DNA of 64,000 nt from Nitrospinia bacterium (GTDB lineage Bacteria > Nitrospinota > Nitrospinia > Nitrospinales > JAJDAT01), in NCBI GenBank assembly GCA_029261715.1, contig JAJDAT010000049.1:124001-188000 (forward strand). The letters run 5' to 3'. The notes beneath the pieces are model-generated. The model did not search any database. It had not been told where the DNA came from and saw only the letters and a list, made by a program, of their open reading frames with translations. A program made the translations under genes and the position numbers. Each line of letters opens with the position of its first letter. Within the stretch, counting starts at the first letter, position 1. This document shows, one piece after another, positions 42,173-51,904 of the stretch.

Positions 42173-43741
42173 TTATGAATTATTTTTCATCAATTTATAA
42201 TGAATGCTATCTAACAAGGCTTGCCAGCTTGCTTCAATGATGTTTTCGGAAACTCCAACAGTGCCCCATTTTTCATGGTTGTCGCCAGACTCAATCAAAA
42301 CGCGAATTTTAGCGGTCGTGCCTTTCTTTTCTTCTAAAATCCGAACTTTATAGTCGAAAAGATTGATTTCCTCTAATTCAGGATAAAATTTTATAAGAGC
42401 TTTTCTAATCGCTTTATCCAAGGCATTTACGGGGCCATGTCCTTCGGCGGCGGATACTTCATGCTCGCCGTTAACTCGAATTTTTACGGTAGCCTCTGAT
42501 ATTGGAGTTTCATCTTCTCTTCTTTTTTCGACAATAACGCGAAAACCCACAAATTCAAAAAACTTAGCTTCTTCACCTAGAGCATTACGCATTAGTAGTT
42601 CAAAGGAACCTTCGGCGCCTTCGTATTGATATCCTAAATTTTCGGCTTCTTTAAGTTCTGTTAAGATTTTTTTTATTTTAGGACTATCGTCGTCGAGATT
42701 AATCCCATATTCTTTTGCTTTAAATAAAATATTACTTTTGCCTGATAAATCAGAAACTAATATTCGCGTTTGATTGCCAACAAGTCGGGGGTCGATGTGT
42801 TCGTAGGTGGCCCGATTTTTCTTTATAGCGTTAACGTGAACTCCGCCTTTATGGGCAAAAGCGCTTTTTCCTACAAAAGGTTGGTGATTCCAATGGGCTC
42901 GATTGATGATTTCGTCGACAAAAGCTGAAACCTCTTTTAAGTTTGCCATTTGATCATCGCTGATGCATTCTTTTCCCATTTTCAGTTTCAAATTTGGAAT
43001 TATGGAAACAAGATTAGCGTTTCCGCATCGTTCGCCGATTCCATTGATAGTTCCCTGAACTTGCACAGCGCCTGAGCTTACTGCGGCAATAGCGTTGGCA
43101 ACGGCTAATTCAGAGTCGTTATGTGTATGAATTCCGATGGGGATTTGAGAATTTTTCTTTACGATTTCGACAATGGTTTGGATTTCCGTAGGCAAAGAAC
43201 CGCCGTTGGTATCGCACAAGACTAAACAGTCGGCTCCTGCAGATTCAGCTTCTTTTAAAGTTTTTAATGCATAGTTGGGATTAGCTTTATAACCGTCAAA
43301 AAAATGTTCGGCATCGTAAAAGACTTCGTTAAAACGTTTTCTTAGGAAGTCCACGGTTTCAAATATCATCGCTAGGTTTTCTTCAAGAGTCGTTGATATG
43401 GCTTCGTGAACGTGCAGATCCCAAGTTTTTCCAAAAATGGTTACCGCTTCGGTTTCTGCTTTTATCAAGGCTTGAATAGAGGGGTCGTCTTCCACGCGTT
43501 TTTGAACCAAACGAGTGCTTCCAAAAGCGACTACTTTAGCTTGTCGAAATTTTATCTCGCGAACTTTTTGAAAAAAGTCGATATCTCTAGGATTGGAACC
43601 AGGCCATCCTCCTTCAATATAATGGATTCCTAGCTCATCTAGCTTATGAGCTATTCGGATTTTATCTTCGACAGTAAAGGATACGTCCTCGGACTGCGAG
43701 CCGTCCCTTAAAGTAGTGTCGTATATTTGTATCGCGGTCAT
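42173..43741 (-). CDS. cimA: (R)-citramalate synthase
   Basis: 522 residues. The HMGL-like TIM barrel starts [20 protein letters not shown], with the metal-binding Asp and later [20 protein letters not shown] (HxH). The C-terminal LeuA regulatory domain includes [31 protein letters not shown] and the overall architecture fit CimA rather than 2-isopropylmalate synthase. It condenses pyruvate and acetyl-CoA to citramalate for a threonine-independent route to 2-oxobutyrate and isoleucine. It follows lysC by 33 bases, a common arrangement in bacteria using this route. Confidence 0.94.
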   Translation of the reverse strand: MTAIQIYDTTLRDGSQSEDVSFTVEDKIRIAHKLDELGIHYIEGGWPGSNPRDIDFFQKVREIKFRQAKVVAFGSTRLVQKRVEDDPSIQALIKAETEAVTIFGKTWDLHVHEAISTTLEENLAMIFETVDFLRKRFNEVFYDAEHFFDGYKANPNYALKTLKEAESAGADCLVLCDTNGGSLPTEIQTIVEIVKKNSQIPIGIHTHNDSELAVANAIAAVSSGAVQVQGTINGIGERCGNANLVSIIPNLKLKMGKECISDDQMANLKEVSAFVDEIINRAHWNHQPFVGKSAFAHKGGVHVNAIKKNRATYEHIDPRLVGNQTRILVSDLSGKSNILFKAKEYGINLDDDSPKIKKILTELKEAENLGYQYEGAEGSFELLMRNALGEEAKFFEFVGFRVIVEKRREDETPISEATVKIRVNGEHEVSAAEGHGPVNALDKAIRKALIKFYPELEEINLFDYKVRILEEKKGTTAKIRVLIESGDNHEKWGTVGVSENIIEASWQALLDSIHYKLMKNNS

Positions 43742-43774
43742 TTCGCGTCCAATTGGATTATTTAGAATGCTTTA

Positions 43775-45016
43775 CTAGGGGGTATCCCCGCTGCTATCTG
43801 AGCTCAAGCCAAAGCCATCATGAAGAGCGTTAACTGCTAACTCAGCGTACTTTTTTTCAATGACGCAAGAAATTCTGATTTCCGACGTACTAATCATTAA
43901 AAGATTTATGTGTTCTTTTGCAAGAATCTCAAACATTTTTGCGGCAACGCCAGAATGACTTCGCATACCCGCACCAACTACTGAAACTTTACTAATATCA
44001 GAATCGCAGGAAACGTTATTTGCATGGATTTCTTTTCCGACTTTTTCCATCAATTTTGTGGCTTCAAGACTATCTGCAGTCGGCAAAGTAAAGGAAATAT
44101 CGGTTAATCCATCGTCACTCATGTTTTGAATGATCATATCGATAGAAATATTTGTTTCATTAAGCGCGCTAAAAACTTTTGCGGCAATCCCAGGATTATC
44201 AGGGGCTCCTTTAACCGTAATTTTGGATTGTTTTTTGTCGCACATAACTCCTGAAACGACAGGTTGCTCCATGTTCAAATTCTCCCTACAAACGATAGTG
44301 CCCTCGTCGTTTTCCCGAAAGGAGGATCGAACAACGATGGGCATGTTAAAGTTTTTTGCAAATTCCACACAACGTATTTGGAGAACACTTGCGCCCAGGC
44401 TAGCCATCTCCAACATCTCGTCGAATGAAACCGAGTTTAATTTTTTTGCTTTGGGCACAATGCGCGGATCAGCCGTATAGACTCCGGCAACGTCGGTGTA
44501 AATTTCGCATTGATCGGCGCCCAAGGCGACTGCCAAGGCCACGGCAGAGGTATCTGATCCTCCTCGCCCTAAAGTGGTAACGTCTCCTTGTTCATTAATG
44601 CCCTGAAAGCCCGCAGCAACAATAACGTGATTTTCACTTAATAACTTTTTTGTTCTCGCTCCGTCGATTTCTTTAATTCTTGCACGGGTATGTGAACCAT
44701 CGGTTTTCATGCCTAGTTGTCTTCCCGTAAGCGAAATGGCGGGACAGCCAATAGCGTGTAAAGCAATTGTTAATAATGCTGCAGAAATACGCTCGCCTGA
44801 TGATAACAACATATCAACTTCACGTCGATCCATATGCTCCGTAATTTCTTTAGCCATATCCAGCAATCGGTCGGTTTCTCCGCCCATAGCTGAAACGACA
44901 ACAACTAGATCGGCTCCTTTGTTTCTTGCGCGTAATGTTTTTTCTGCGACGGCCTTAATTCGTTCAATACTACCAACCGAAGTGCCGCCGAATTTTTGTA
45001 CGATTAATTTAGACAT
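43775..45016 (-). CDS. lysC: aspartate kinase
   Basis: 413 residues. Kinase motif KFGGTSVGSIERIKAVAEK at the N-terminus; the aspartate-binding and catalytic blocks (VVVSAMGGETDRLL, GRGGSDTSAVALAVALGA, YTDVAGVYTADPRIV) are intact. Two C-terminal ACT domains (about 265-400, for example AAKVFSALNETNISIDMIIQ and LLMISTSEIRISCVI) confer feedback control. It catalyses the first step to Lys, Thr and Met. It sits between the phosphoglycerate-mutase-like gene (90 bases upstream) and cimA. Confidence 0.96.
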   Translation of the reverse strand: MSKLIVQKFGGTSVGSIERIKAVAEKTLRARNKGADLVVVVSAMGGETDRLLDMAKEITEHMDRREVDMLLSSGERISAALLTIALHAIGCPAISLTGRQLGMKTDGSHTRARIKEIDGARTKKLLSENHVIVAAGFQGINEQGDVTTLGRGGSDTSAVALAVALGADQCEIYTDVAGVYTADPRIVPKAKKLNSVSFDEMLEMASLGASVLQIRCVEFAKNFNMPIVVRSSFRENDEGTIVCRENLNMEQPVVSGVMCDKKQSKITVKGAPDNPGIAAKVFSALNETNISIDMIIQNMSDDGLTDISFTLPTADSLEATKLMEKVGKEIHANNVSCDSDISKVSVVGAGMRSHSGVAAKMFEILAKEHINLLMISTSEIRISCVIEKKYAELAVNALHDGFGLSSDSSGDTP

Positions 45017-45106
45017 TTGTGGAAATTGAATTTTCAGGTTTTCTTAAAATTCTTTATTAGGTTGTGGGTTATTAATAAGTTGAAAGTTTTTTAGCCGATT
45101 ATCAAT

Positions 45107-46303
45107 TTATAGTTCGCCCTTGAATAGAGCGGCTATTAAATTGGGTCCGCTTTCAAACTGCAAAGTCTTTGACGAAAGAATTTGTTCGTCGAAAGCTTCT
45201 ATGGCATCTGGGCCAGAACGACTAGGATAGACGGCAAATGGAACTGAGTCCCTGCCAAATTTCATTTGATTAGCTGAACAGAAATGATTAACTGTTAATA
45301 AAGCGGTTAGTTCTTTATTTCCGTCAAGTGTTTCCATAATGGGCCCCAAAGTCCTTTTATCAAAATCTTCAATCGCTAAGATTTTATCGTCTACAGAACC
45401 TTGCAAGGACGCTCTTTCGGGTGCGGAAATTTGTAAATAGACAACATCTTTGGTTTTTAATTCTTCCAAAGCTGCCTCAGCCTTACCTTCATAATCAGTG
45501 TCCATAAAGCCCGTGCCTTTAGAAACAAAACTCATTCCTGCGGCTTTTGCCATGCCTTGAAATAATGACGAAGCTGAAACTACAGAAGCGTCAAAAGTAT
45601 ATTTTTCCTCAAAAGGAGGTAGTTTAGGAAGAGGTCCATTTCCCCAAAACCAAACGCTATTGACAGGGTCTTTTTCTGTATCTTTGAGTTTTTTGCTCAA
45701 AGGATGGTTATGTAAGATTATTTGAGCTTGATTTAAAATAAAAACTAAACCCTTAGCTTCTTTTCCAGAAGGCATGTAATCCCGAATACCTTCTCCGATC
45801 AATTCATCGGGAGGATTCAGCCGCTCTGAAATAGATAATTCTTGGATAGTCGCTACATTATGATAACCGCCTAAAGAATGGAAACGTACTTTGGCGTCAA
45901 AAACCTGGTCTTGCAAAGCTCTTAGCAAATCTTCGGAATCACTTTTAGAAAGCTGACCTCCAGTATAATCCTTCATTACCATGTCGTTATGGCCGGATTG
46001 CAAGGAGACAAAATCGCAGCACAATGGGATTTCCCCAGGTTCAAGGGAAATTCCGGCGCTTAAAATGTCAAATGACGCCGCTCCAGCCTTATATTTGATA
46101 GGATCGTACCCTAAAAGGGAAAGAAATGAGACATCGTTTCCTGGAATTAATCCCTCGGGAATAGTAAACGTCGAACCGCAACGGCCTTCTGTGGCAAGGC
46201 GATCTAAATTAGGAGTTTCCGCAATTTGTAAAGGAGTTTGATTATTTTTTTCAGCGATTGGGTCGTCAGTCAACCCATTCGCAATAATGATTAGATATTT
46301 CAT
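45107..46303 (-). CDS. ApgM-family phosphoglycerate-mutase homolog lacking catalytic residues (probable pseudoenzyme)
   Basis: 398 residues, full family length, alkaline-phosphatase superfamily: MKYLIIIANGLTDDP, TPLQIAETPNLDRLATEGR, LSLLGYDPIKYKAGAASF. Compared with the ApgM pattern as I know it, the metal Asp of the initial DG is Asn9, the catalytic Ser of PGSD is Asn56, the D/H pair of APDEAGH is Glu296 and Leu300, the D of TxDH is Asn339 (His340 is kept), and the later His is Phe349. Nearly all metal and nucleophile positions are changed while the fold motifs remain. ApgM homologs often lie beside aspartate kinase genes and have been proposed as homoserine kinases. A regulatory or binding role is more likely here than catalysis. 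Confidence 0.8.
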   Translation of the reverse strand: MKYLIIIANGLTDDPIAEKNNQTPLQIAETPNLDRLATEGRCGSTFTIPEGLIPGNDVSFLSLLGYDPIKYKAGAASFDILSAGISLEPGEIPLCCDFVSLQSGHNDMVMKDYTGGQLSKSDSEDLLRALQDQVFDAKVRFHSLGGYHNVATIQELSISERLNPPDELIGEGIRDYMPSGKEAKGLVFILNQAQIILHNHPLSKKLKDTEKDPVNSVWFWGNGPLPKLPPFEEKYTFDASVVSASSLFQGMAKAAGMSFVSKGTGFMDTDYEGKAEAALEELKTKDVVYLQISAPERASLQGSVDDKILAIEDFDKRTLGPIMETLDGNKELTALLTVNHFCSANQMKFGRDSVPFAVYPSRSGPDAIEAFDEQILSSKTLQFESGPNLIAALFKGEL

Positions 46304-46714
46304 TCCACTCGATAATATTTAAGAAAATTTTACATTATAGCGGGTTTGATCTATTTTACCTAACCATAGCGGGATTCAGAGGTTAATTTTTTACGATTTG
46401 AATCGTAAAAAGATTAAAAAATCGAGTATTAGGATGGAAAAACATTCAATTTTTCATTAAGGATATATTTAAATTTCCGATCCTGCTAAACACGACTTTA
46501 CTATCCGTATTTCATAATTATATTTTTTTTAATGGTTTGTAACTTATTGAAATTAAATATTATAGATTTTTTATGGCTTTTATGGAATAATCTCAGAGAC
46601 ATGTGGAAGTTTTCAGTTGTTTAAGTTTTTGGCATTTTTCCGAGGGGAAAATGGGGGGGCTAAAGGCTAAATTGTTCCTTTATGTTTAGGAGTTAGGAAA
46701 GGAAATTTAATCTC
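46304..46714. other. divergent intergenic region with one long palindrome
   Basis: 411 AT-rich bases between two divergent genes. Apart from the palindrome at 46388-46411 I see no ORF, repeat or strong promoter. Confidence 0.3.
46388..46411. promoter_or_regulatory. perfect 11-2-11 palindrome, candidate operator
   Basis: The half-site TTTTTACGATT is followed by TG and its exact reverse complement AATCGTAAAAA. It lies 85 bases upstream of the mutase-like gene and about 300 bases upstream of the divergent metallo-hydrolase. AT-rich arms and lack of a flanking GC stem favour a protein-binding site over a terminator. Confidence 0.5.
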
Positions 46715-47602
46715 ATGATGGAGATAAACGAGATTTGCCAAAATGGCGAACCTTTATCCTTAAAAACAGATGGTCATTTAAGAATTGTATTTATAGGCGT
46801 AGGATCTGCTTTTGCTAAGCGAAGACGCCAGTCAAATATATTAATTATCCAAGGCGATCATCATGTTTTAGTAGATTGTGGAACACAAGGACCGCTCGCG
46901 TTGAACGATTTAGGTTTGGATGTATTAGCCGTAAGGTGCTATTTGCCCACCCATAGCCATGCGGATCATGTAGGCGGTTTTGAAGAAATTGCCTTAAGTA
47001 ATAGATATACTCCTCACGCAGAAGGTAAACCGCAAATGATTATTTTGCGTGATTATCAAGACTTATTGTGGAGTAAAACTTTGGCGGGAGGGGCTGAGTT
47101 TTGTGAAGCTAATCAAGGTAGAAGTTTACAGATTACCGACTTTTTCGAAATTTTACGTCCTAATACGGATCAGGTAGAAGGTAGAAAAGTTTGGGTTTAT
47201 AACCACGGTCCTATTGAAATTATTATTATGCGCACTAGGCATTTTCCGGATAGCGCGGTTAATGTGGATGAATCGCAATGGTGTTGTGGAGTATTTATAA
47301 ATCGAAAAGTGTGGATTTCTGGAGATACTATGTTTGATTATGAATATCCCACTAGGTTTGCTAAGCAAGCTGAAGCTATGTTTCACGATTGCCAAATGTT
47401 TGTGGGTGGGGTTCATGCCTCATATCATGAGCTTATGACATTGAGTCCTGAAATCCGAAAAAAGATGTTTCTTTATCATTACAACGATAATTGGGACAAG
47501 CCTACAACTTGGGTTAAAGAATCCGACCCATTTACGGGAATTCCAGAAAAAGATGGTTTTCAAGGCTGGGCTCGACAGCAAGTTGCCTATGATTTTAAAT
47601 AG
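46715..47602 (+). CDS. metallo-beta-lactamase-fold hydrolase (RNase Z-like branch)
   Basis: 295 residues. The metal motif THSHADHVGG gives His80, His82, Asp84 and His85; further ligands are likely in MRTRHFPDSA, SGDTMFDYEY and FHDCQMF. The N-terminal IVFIGVGSAF resembles tRNase Z-like proteins, but the signature C-terminal exosite is absent and the C-terminus ends in HYNDNWDKPTTW and GWARQQVAYDF. Substrate unknown. ATG 46715 and ATG 46718 are both possible; AAGGA lies about 11 bases upstream. Confidence 0.8.
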   Translation: MMEINEICQNGEPLSLKTDGHLRIVFIGVGSAFAKRRRQSNILIIQGDHHVLVDCGTQGPLALNDLGLDVLAVRCYLPTHSHADHVGGFEEIALSNRYTPHAEGKPQMIILRDYQDLLWSKTLAGGAEFCEANQGRSLQITDFFEILRPNTDQVEGRKVWVYNHGPIEIIIMRTRHFPDSAVNVDESQWCCGVFINRKVWISGDTMFDYEYPTRFAKQAEAMFHDCQMFVGGVHASYHELMTLSPEIRKKMFLYHYNDNWDKPTTWVKESDPFTGIPEKDGFQGWARQQVAYDFK

Positions 47603-47848
47603 TTTTAAGTTAGTTTAGACGCCCTAATGTTTTTAAATTGTATTTTCCCACCTATACCTCTGCTGAGAAAAATTGAATAGTTTTGCTTTGCTGTGGTTGT
47701 GCCTTTTTAAAGGAACCTTTCTTTTTCAAAAAAAACTATTTCTTGTTACAATTGACCTTAAAACTATAAGTTTATAATACCGTGAACGTGAAGTAGACTA
47801 TTTGCCTAAAAATAAGTTTTTAAGAAACTCTTGTATTTTATAAAATAA

Positions 47849-48346
47849 ATGGAACGATCCACACAGCGATTTTTTATTTTATTACTGGCCTCTCTAATCA
47901 GCTTTGTAGGTTGTGAAGGGGCTGTTCCGGCTGACTTGGACAGAGCCGCGAAAGTAATACGCTTCATGTCCGAAGAAAACAAGCTGGAAAGAACTTCTTT
48001 TCCTGTTCTTTATCCAAAATGTCTTCCGTCTGAATTTGTGAAATGGTTGTTTTCTGATAAAGGGAAAGCGGAATGGCCTGATTCTTTAGATAACGACGAT
48101 TCCAATCCAGACGTGAGAAACAAAGCCTTTAAAGAAGGCGCCCCGATTGTTCCAAAAAGCGTTCAATTTTTCGCTGGAAGGACAGATCTTGACTCGGGAA
48201 GACAATTAATTGTCAAAGCTAACGATGCTTTGCGAACAATTATTGTAGAAGGGTACGGCGACCCCCAAAAAAAACCCGATCTGAAACGGGAATGGAGTTT
48301 GCCAGTTGTAAAACAAGTTCCAAAATTTGAATTAAATACGTACTAA
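47849..48346 (+). CDS. putative lipoprotein, unknown function
   Basis: 165 residues. Signal MERSTQRFFILLLASLISFV with lipobox ending in GC, lipidated Cys22. The mature part contains DLDRAAKVIRFMSEENKLER and a later segment GRTDLDSGRQLIVKANDALR, with no recognised family. It lies 46 bases before the GT39-like gene and may share its transcript and act in the same envelope pathway. Confidence 0.65.
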   Translation: MERSTQRFFILLLASLISFVGCEGAVPADLDRAAKVIRFMSEENKLERTSFPVLYPKCLPSEFVKWLFSDKGKAEWPDSLDNDDSNPDVRNKAFKEGAPIVPKSVQFFAGRTDLDSGRQLIVKANDALRTIIVEGYGDPQKKPDLKREWSLPVVKQVPKFELNTY

Positions 48347-48392
48347 AAATTCCTTCCTGTTTATTTTTTTCGTCCCCTTTAATTTCTAGCGT

Positions 48393-50426
48393 ATGAACGC
48401 TTTTTCTTTTAAAAACCCAAGCGATGATTTTAATTTTTTGAAAATTTTTTACATTGTTTTTAGTTTAGCGTTGGTTTTGAGACTGATTGGAATCACCGAC
48501 CCGCTTGTGAGCGATGAATTGGTTTCGGCTTCTATCTGGGGCCAGATGCCTTTGGATCAAATCCCAAAAAATTATCAATTCCCAAATAATCATATCTTTC
48601 ACAGTATTTTAGTTGGATTGATATTAAAGGTATTTGGCGTAAACGATTTTGCTATTCGAATTCCGGCGTTAGTTGGAGGACTGTTGAGTGTCTTTTTGGT
48701 TTTTGTTTGTGCAAAAAAAATAACAGAAAACTTTTGGGTTGCGCTTGGGGCCGCTTTCTTGATGGCAATCAGTGTCGAGCATATCTATTATTCCACCAAC
48801 GCGAGGGGATATACCCTAACGCAAACCTTTGCATTAGCGGTTTTTCTTTTAATTCTTCCTTTGATTAGAAAATCGGAAAACGGTGGAATAGAAAAAAAAT
48901 ATGAGTTCAGTTGGTTAAGCTATTTTTGGGTTTTTATTTTTTGCGCTTTGGGTTCCTGGACAATTCCAACTTTTGGATTGTATGAAGGAGCCTTGCTTGC
49001 GGGAATTATTTATTCGTTTTTGTTTTACCGCCGGCACTTCCATGAGCGAATTCGAGTATTTAGCGGTCTTTCGTTAACCTTATTGTTAGCCGTAACCGCA
49101 CTATATGTTCAATATTTTGTTGTGATTCCAAAGGCGATGCTGAAGCGTGCCATCGCCAATGGAGCCGAAGTAAAATTGACCCAATTTTTTGAAGATTTAT
49201 TGGCTGTTTTTTCAGGTCCGCAAACTTATATTGGTTTTGGAATATTGGTTTTTGCAATTATAGGTTTTGTAGGATTGTTTAAAACTCAAAGAAGGATTGC
49301 CGTTTGGTTGGGAATATTATTTTGTGCGCCTCTAGTAGTTATCTTTTTGTCTTATTGGATTGGTATTTCGAAGAAAATTCCTCACCCTAGAATATTGTTT
49401 TATTTACAACCGTTTTATCTTATATGCGCTAGCAGCGGTGTTTGGATATTTATATCTCAATTAAGATCAAATTTTGGGGAAAACAAGAATCTTAAAGTAG
49501 CGGCTGCCAGTGTGTTTAGTGTTTTCCTTGTTGCGATGTTGTTGTTTGCGGCAAAAGATTTTCAAATTAGACAAATAACTGAAAGGAATGATAGGGGTTT
49601 TTATAATGAGGGGTTAAAGTTTTTTGAACAATTAGGACCAAATGATTTAATTTTAGCTTCAAAACAGACCCATGTATGGTTTTACCTATATGGCGCCAAA
49701 GAAATGCGTAAAAGGGTTTTACGAATCATAGAAACCGGTAAACTAGGAGATGTTTACTTTGTAGAAAATTATGATTATGGGCATGATCAATCTGACCTAA
49801 ATATTAATACTACTCAAAGCCATGTCGAAGTAGATATGTCCCATTTTTCACTCCACCCATTGGCGCATGACAAGAAAGGGCATGTTCTAATTTCAAAATC
49901 AGTTTGGAAATTAGAGAAAGATTTTGGAGCTTTCAAAATTTATAAAATACCATCAAAATATTTTATTAAAACTCTATCCTTGAAAAAATTAAGCGATAAA
50001 GAACAATGGACAATTTTTTCTCAATTTAAAGACAAGATAAGATTGACCACTAATGAGGGTGATTCTTCAATAGTTTTGGAATATAAGCATTCTTTTTTTA
50101 TTTCTGAGAACTATCCAAGAAAGTTTAAATATATTGATTCTAGTTTGAATATTAATTTTTTAGTGACTAATTATCTGCCGGGAGTTTATCCTATTTTTGG
50201 TGGAGCAGAGGAACGATCTGAACAAGTTAAGTTTGCTCCAACATGGTTTGCTAACGATTGGGTAATGGAGCATCCTTACGCAAATAATTATTTTTCTAGG
50301 AGTTGGTTTCCGAATATCTTCTTGTCACAGGGAGGAAAAGTTTTGGTCTTAGCGGGAAGCTTAGAGAATGACTATGGAGTTGGAAAAATAAAAAATGTTT
50401 TGGGCTTTCAGCTTGGAAATAAGTAA
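48393..50426 (+). CDS. GT39/ArnT-like polytopic membrane glycosyltransferase
   Basis: 677 residues. First helix LKIFYIVFSLALVLRLIGIT is followed by the loop DPLVSDELVSASIWGQMP with the Asp-Glu pair, then about nine more membrane segments to about residue 385. YYSTNARGYTLTQTFALAVF matches the motif in the 13027-14997 protein, so the two are paralogs. The C-terminal about 290 residues are soluble and presumably periplasmic. Probably transfers a sugar from polyprenyl phosphate to an envelope glycan or protein. A lipoprotein gene precedes it and hldD follows after about 80 bases, consistent with an LPS or surface-glycan context. Confidence 0.8.
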   Translation: MNAFSFKNPSDDFNFLKIFYIVFSLALVLRLIGITDPLVSDELVSASIWGQMPLDQIPKNYQFPNNHIFHSILVGLILKVFGVNDFAIRIPALVGGLLSVFLVFVCAKKITENFWVALGAAFLMAISVEHIYYSTNARGYTLTQTFALAVFLLILPLIRKSENGGIEKKYEFSWLSYFWVFIFCALGSWTIPTFGLYEGALLAGIIYSFLFYRRHFHERIRVFSGLSLTLLLAVTALYVQYFVVIPKAMLKRAIANGAEVKLTQFFEDLLAVFSGPQTYIGFGILVFAIIGFVGLFKTQRRIAVWLGILFCAPLVVIFLSYWIGISKKIPHPRILFYLQPFYLICASSGVWIFISQLRSNFGENKNLKVAAASVFSVFLVAMLLFAAKDFQIRQITERNDRGFYNEGLKFFEQLGPNDLILASKQTHVWFYLYGAKEMRKRVLRIIETGKLGDVYFVENYDYGHDQSDLNINTTQSHVEVDMSHFSLHPLAHDKKGHVLISKSVWKLEKDFGAFKIYKIPSKYFIKTLSLKKLSDKEQWTIFSQFKDKIRLTTNEGDSSIVLEYKHSFFISENYPRKFKYIDSSLNINFLVTNYLPGVYPIFGGAEERSEQVKFAPTWFANDWVMEHPYANNYFSRSWFPNIFLSQGGKVLVLAGSLENDYGVGKIKNVLGFQLGNK

Positions 50427-50507
50427 ACTTTTAAGTTATCAAGGGCGGCGAGAACAAGTTATAAAATATGATAACGCTTTAAAGTATAAGTCAATTGGAG
50501 GAGTATT

Positions 50508-51479
50508 ATGATCGTCGTAACCGGAGCGGCTGGGTTTATCGGTAGCGCCATTGTTCACGAGTTAAATAGTCGAGGACGTGATGACATCTTAATCGTGGAC
50601 GAAGCAAGCGACCCTGAAAAAAAGAAAAACATAGAAGGGATCAAGTTCTCTGGAATGCAATCTAAGGAAGAGTTTTTGAGCGACGTCTTGGATCGAAAAA
50701 TTTCAGGCATAGAATCTATCATACATATGGGAGCTTGTTCATCTACAACCGAAACCGATTTAAATTATTTAAGAATAAATAATTTTGAATACACCCAGCA
50801 TCTAGCCAAATTTGCTTTAGAAACCGGTTCTCGTTTTATATACGCTTCTAGCGCCGCGACTTATGGAGATGGGGAAAAAGGATATGACGATGACGAAGAG
50901 CTATTAGAAACTTTGGTTCCGCTTAATCCTTACGGCCACAGTAAACAGCAGTTTGATCTTTGGGCAAAAAAAGAAAATGTCCTTAACCGAATAGTGGGTC
51001 TAAAATATTTTAACGTTTATGGTCCAAATGAGTACCATAAAGAAAATATGCAAAGCATGGTGCGTAAGGGGTTTTTGCAAATAAGCGATACAAAAAAATT
51101 GAAATTATTTAAATCGTATCGACAAGAATATTCTGATGGGGGACAAGTAAGGGATTTTGTTTATATCAAAGACGCTGTGGATATGACTTTGTATTTTCTA
51201 GATCGTCCCGAGATTGGAGGAATATTTAATGTCGGAACTGGAAAAGCGCGTTCTTGGAATGATTTAGCTAAAGCAATTTTTGAAGCTTTAGAAATTGAAG
51301 AAAGTATTGAATATATTGAAATGCCAGAAAGTATCCGCGATCAATATCAGTATTACACCTGCGCTAAAACGGAAAAAATCAATAAGGCTGGCTATGATAA
51401 GCCTGTTTTATCTTTAGAAGAGGGAATTACCGACTATGTAAAGAAATATTTAATTCCTGGAACAAGACTTGGGAATTGA
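50508..51479 (+). CDS. hldD: ADP-L-glycero-D-manno-heptose 6-epimerase
   Basis: 323 residues, extended SDR family. NAD(P)-binding GAAGFIGS at 6-13, the Ser/Tyr/Lys catalytic set in ASSAATYGDG and NPYGHSKQQFD, and FNVYGPNEYHKENMQSM plus YSDGGQVRDFVYIKD typical of HldD. It makes the heptose donor for the LPS inner core. GGAGGAG lies just before the ATG. Agrees with lptE in the window. Confidence 0.93.
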   Translation: MIVVTGAAGFIGSAIVHELNSRGRDDILIVDEASDPEKKKNIEGIKFSGMQSKEEFLSDVLDRKISGIESIIHMGACSSTTETDLNYLRINNFEYTQHLAKFALETGSRFIYASSAATYGDGEKGYDDDEELLETLVPLNPYGHSKQQFDLWAKKENVLNRIVGLKYFNVYGPNEYHKENMQSMVRKGFLQISDTKKLKLFKSYRQEYSDGGQVRDFVYIKDAVDMTLYFLDRPEIGGIFNVGTGKARSWNDLAKAIFEALEIEESIEYIEMPESIRDQYQYYTCAKTEKINKAGYDKPVLSLEEGITDYVKKYLIPGTRLGN

Positions 51480-51505
51480 CCCTAGTTTTATTAAAACAGA
51501 CTGAA

Positions 51506-51673
51506 TTAATTTAAATAGTCGTGCTTATTTTCTAAATCTTTCTCACCAAATATTTTTTTAAAAACTTCTACATTTTCCTGGTGAAGTTCTTTTTCCCAAT
51601 TTGCTTTGAGTTTTGATTCACTGCGAACATTGGTCGTTTCTACTATTACCTTATTGGTTTCTTGCGTATTCAT
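51506..51673 (-). CDS. small hypothetical protein, 55 residues
   Basis: Reading the minus strand from ATG 51673 gives MNTQETNKVIVETTNVRSES and continues as a charged helical peptide ending KHDYLN. GGAG at 51681-51684, seven bases before the ATG, is a good ribosome site. No family is recognised. The rest of the 51480-51904 gap shows nothing else. Confidence 0.55.
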   Translation of the reverse strand: MNTQETNKVIVETTNVRSESKLKANWEKELHQENVEVFKKIFGEKDLENKHDYLN

Positions 51674-51904
51674 CTTAAAACTCCGTAAAAATTTTGACGT
51701 TTCATATCTTTATCGGAATGTAATCGCAAGAACTGTACCAAAAAATGAGTTTTTGGCGATATTTTTTAAATATTTGAAAAGTAATGATTTATTTTATTGA
51801 TTTGGTGAGGTGTAAACTCGGTTTTCTTATTCAGGAAAGTTTTTCAGGGAATATTTGAAAGAAATGGAACTTTTTTCCCGGTTGGATAGAGACTTAAAGT
51901 AATG

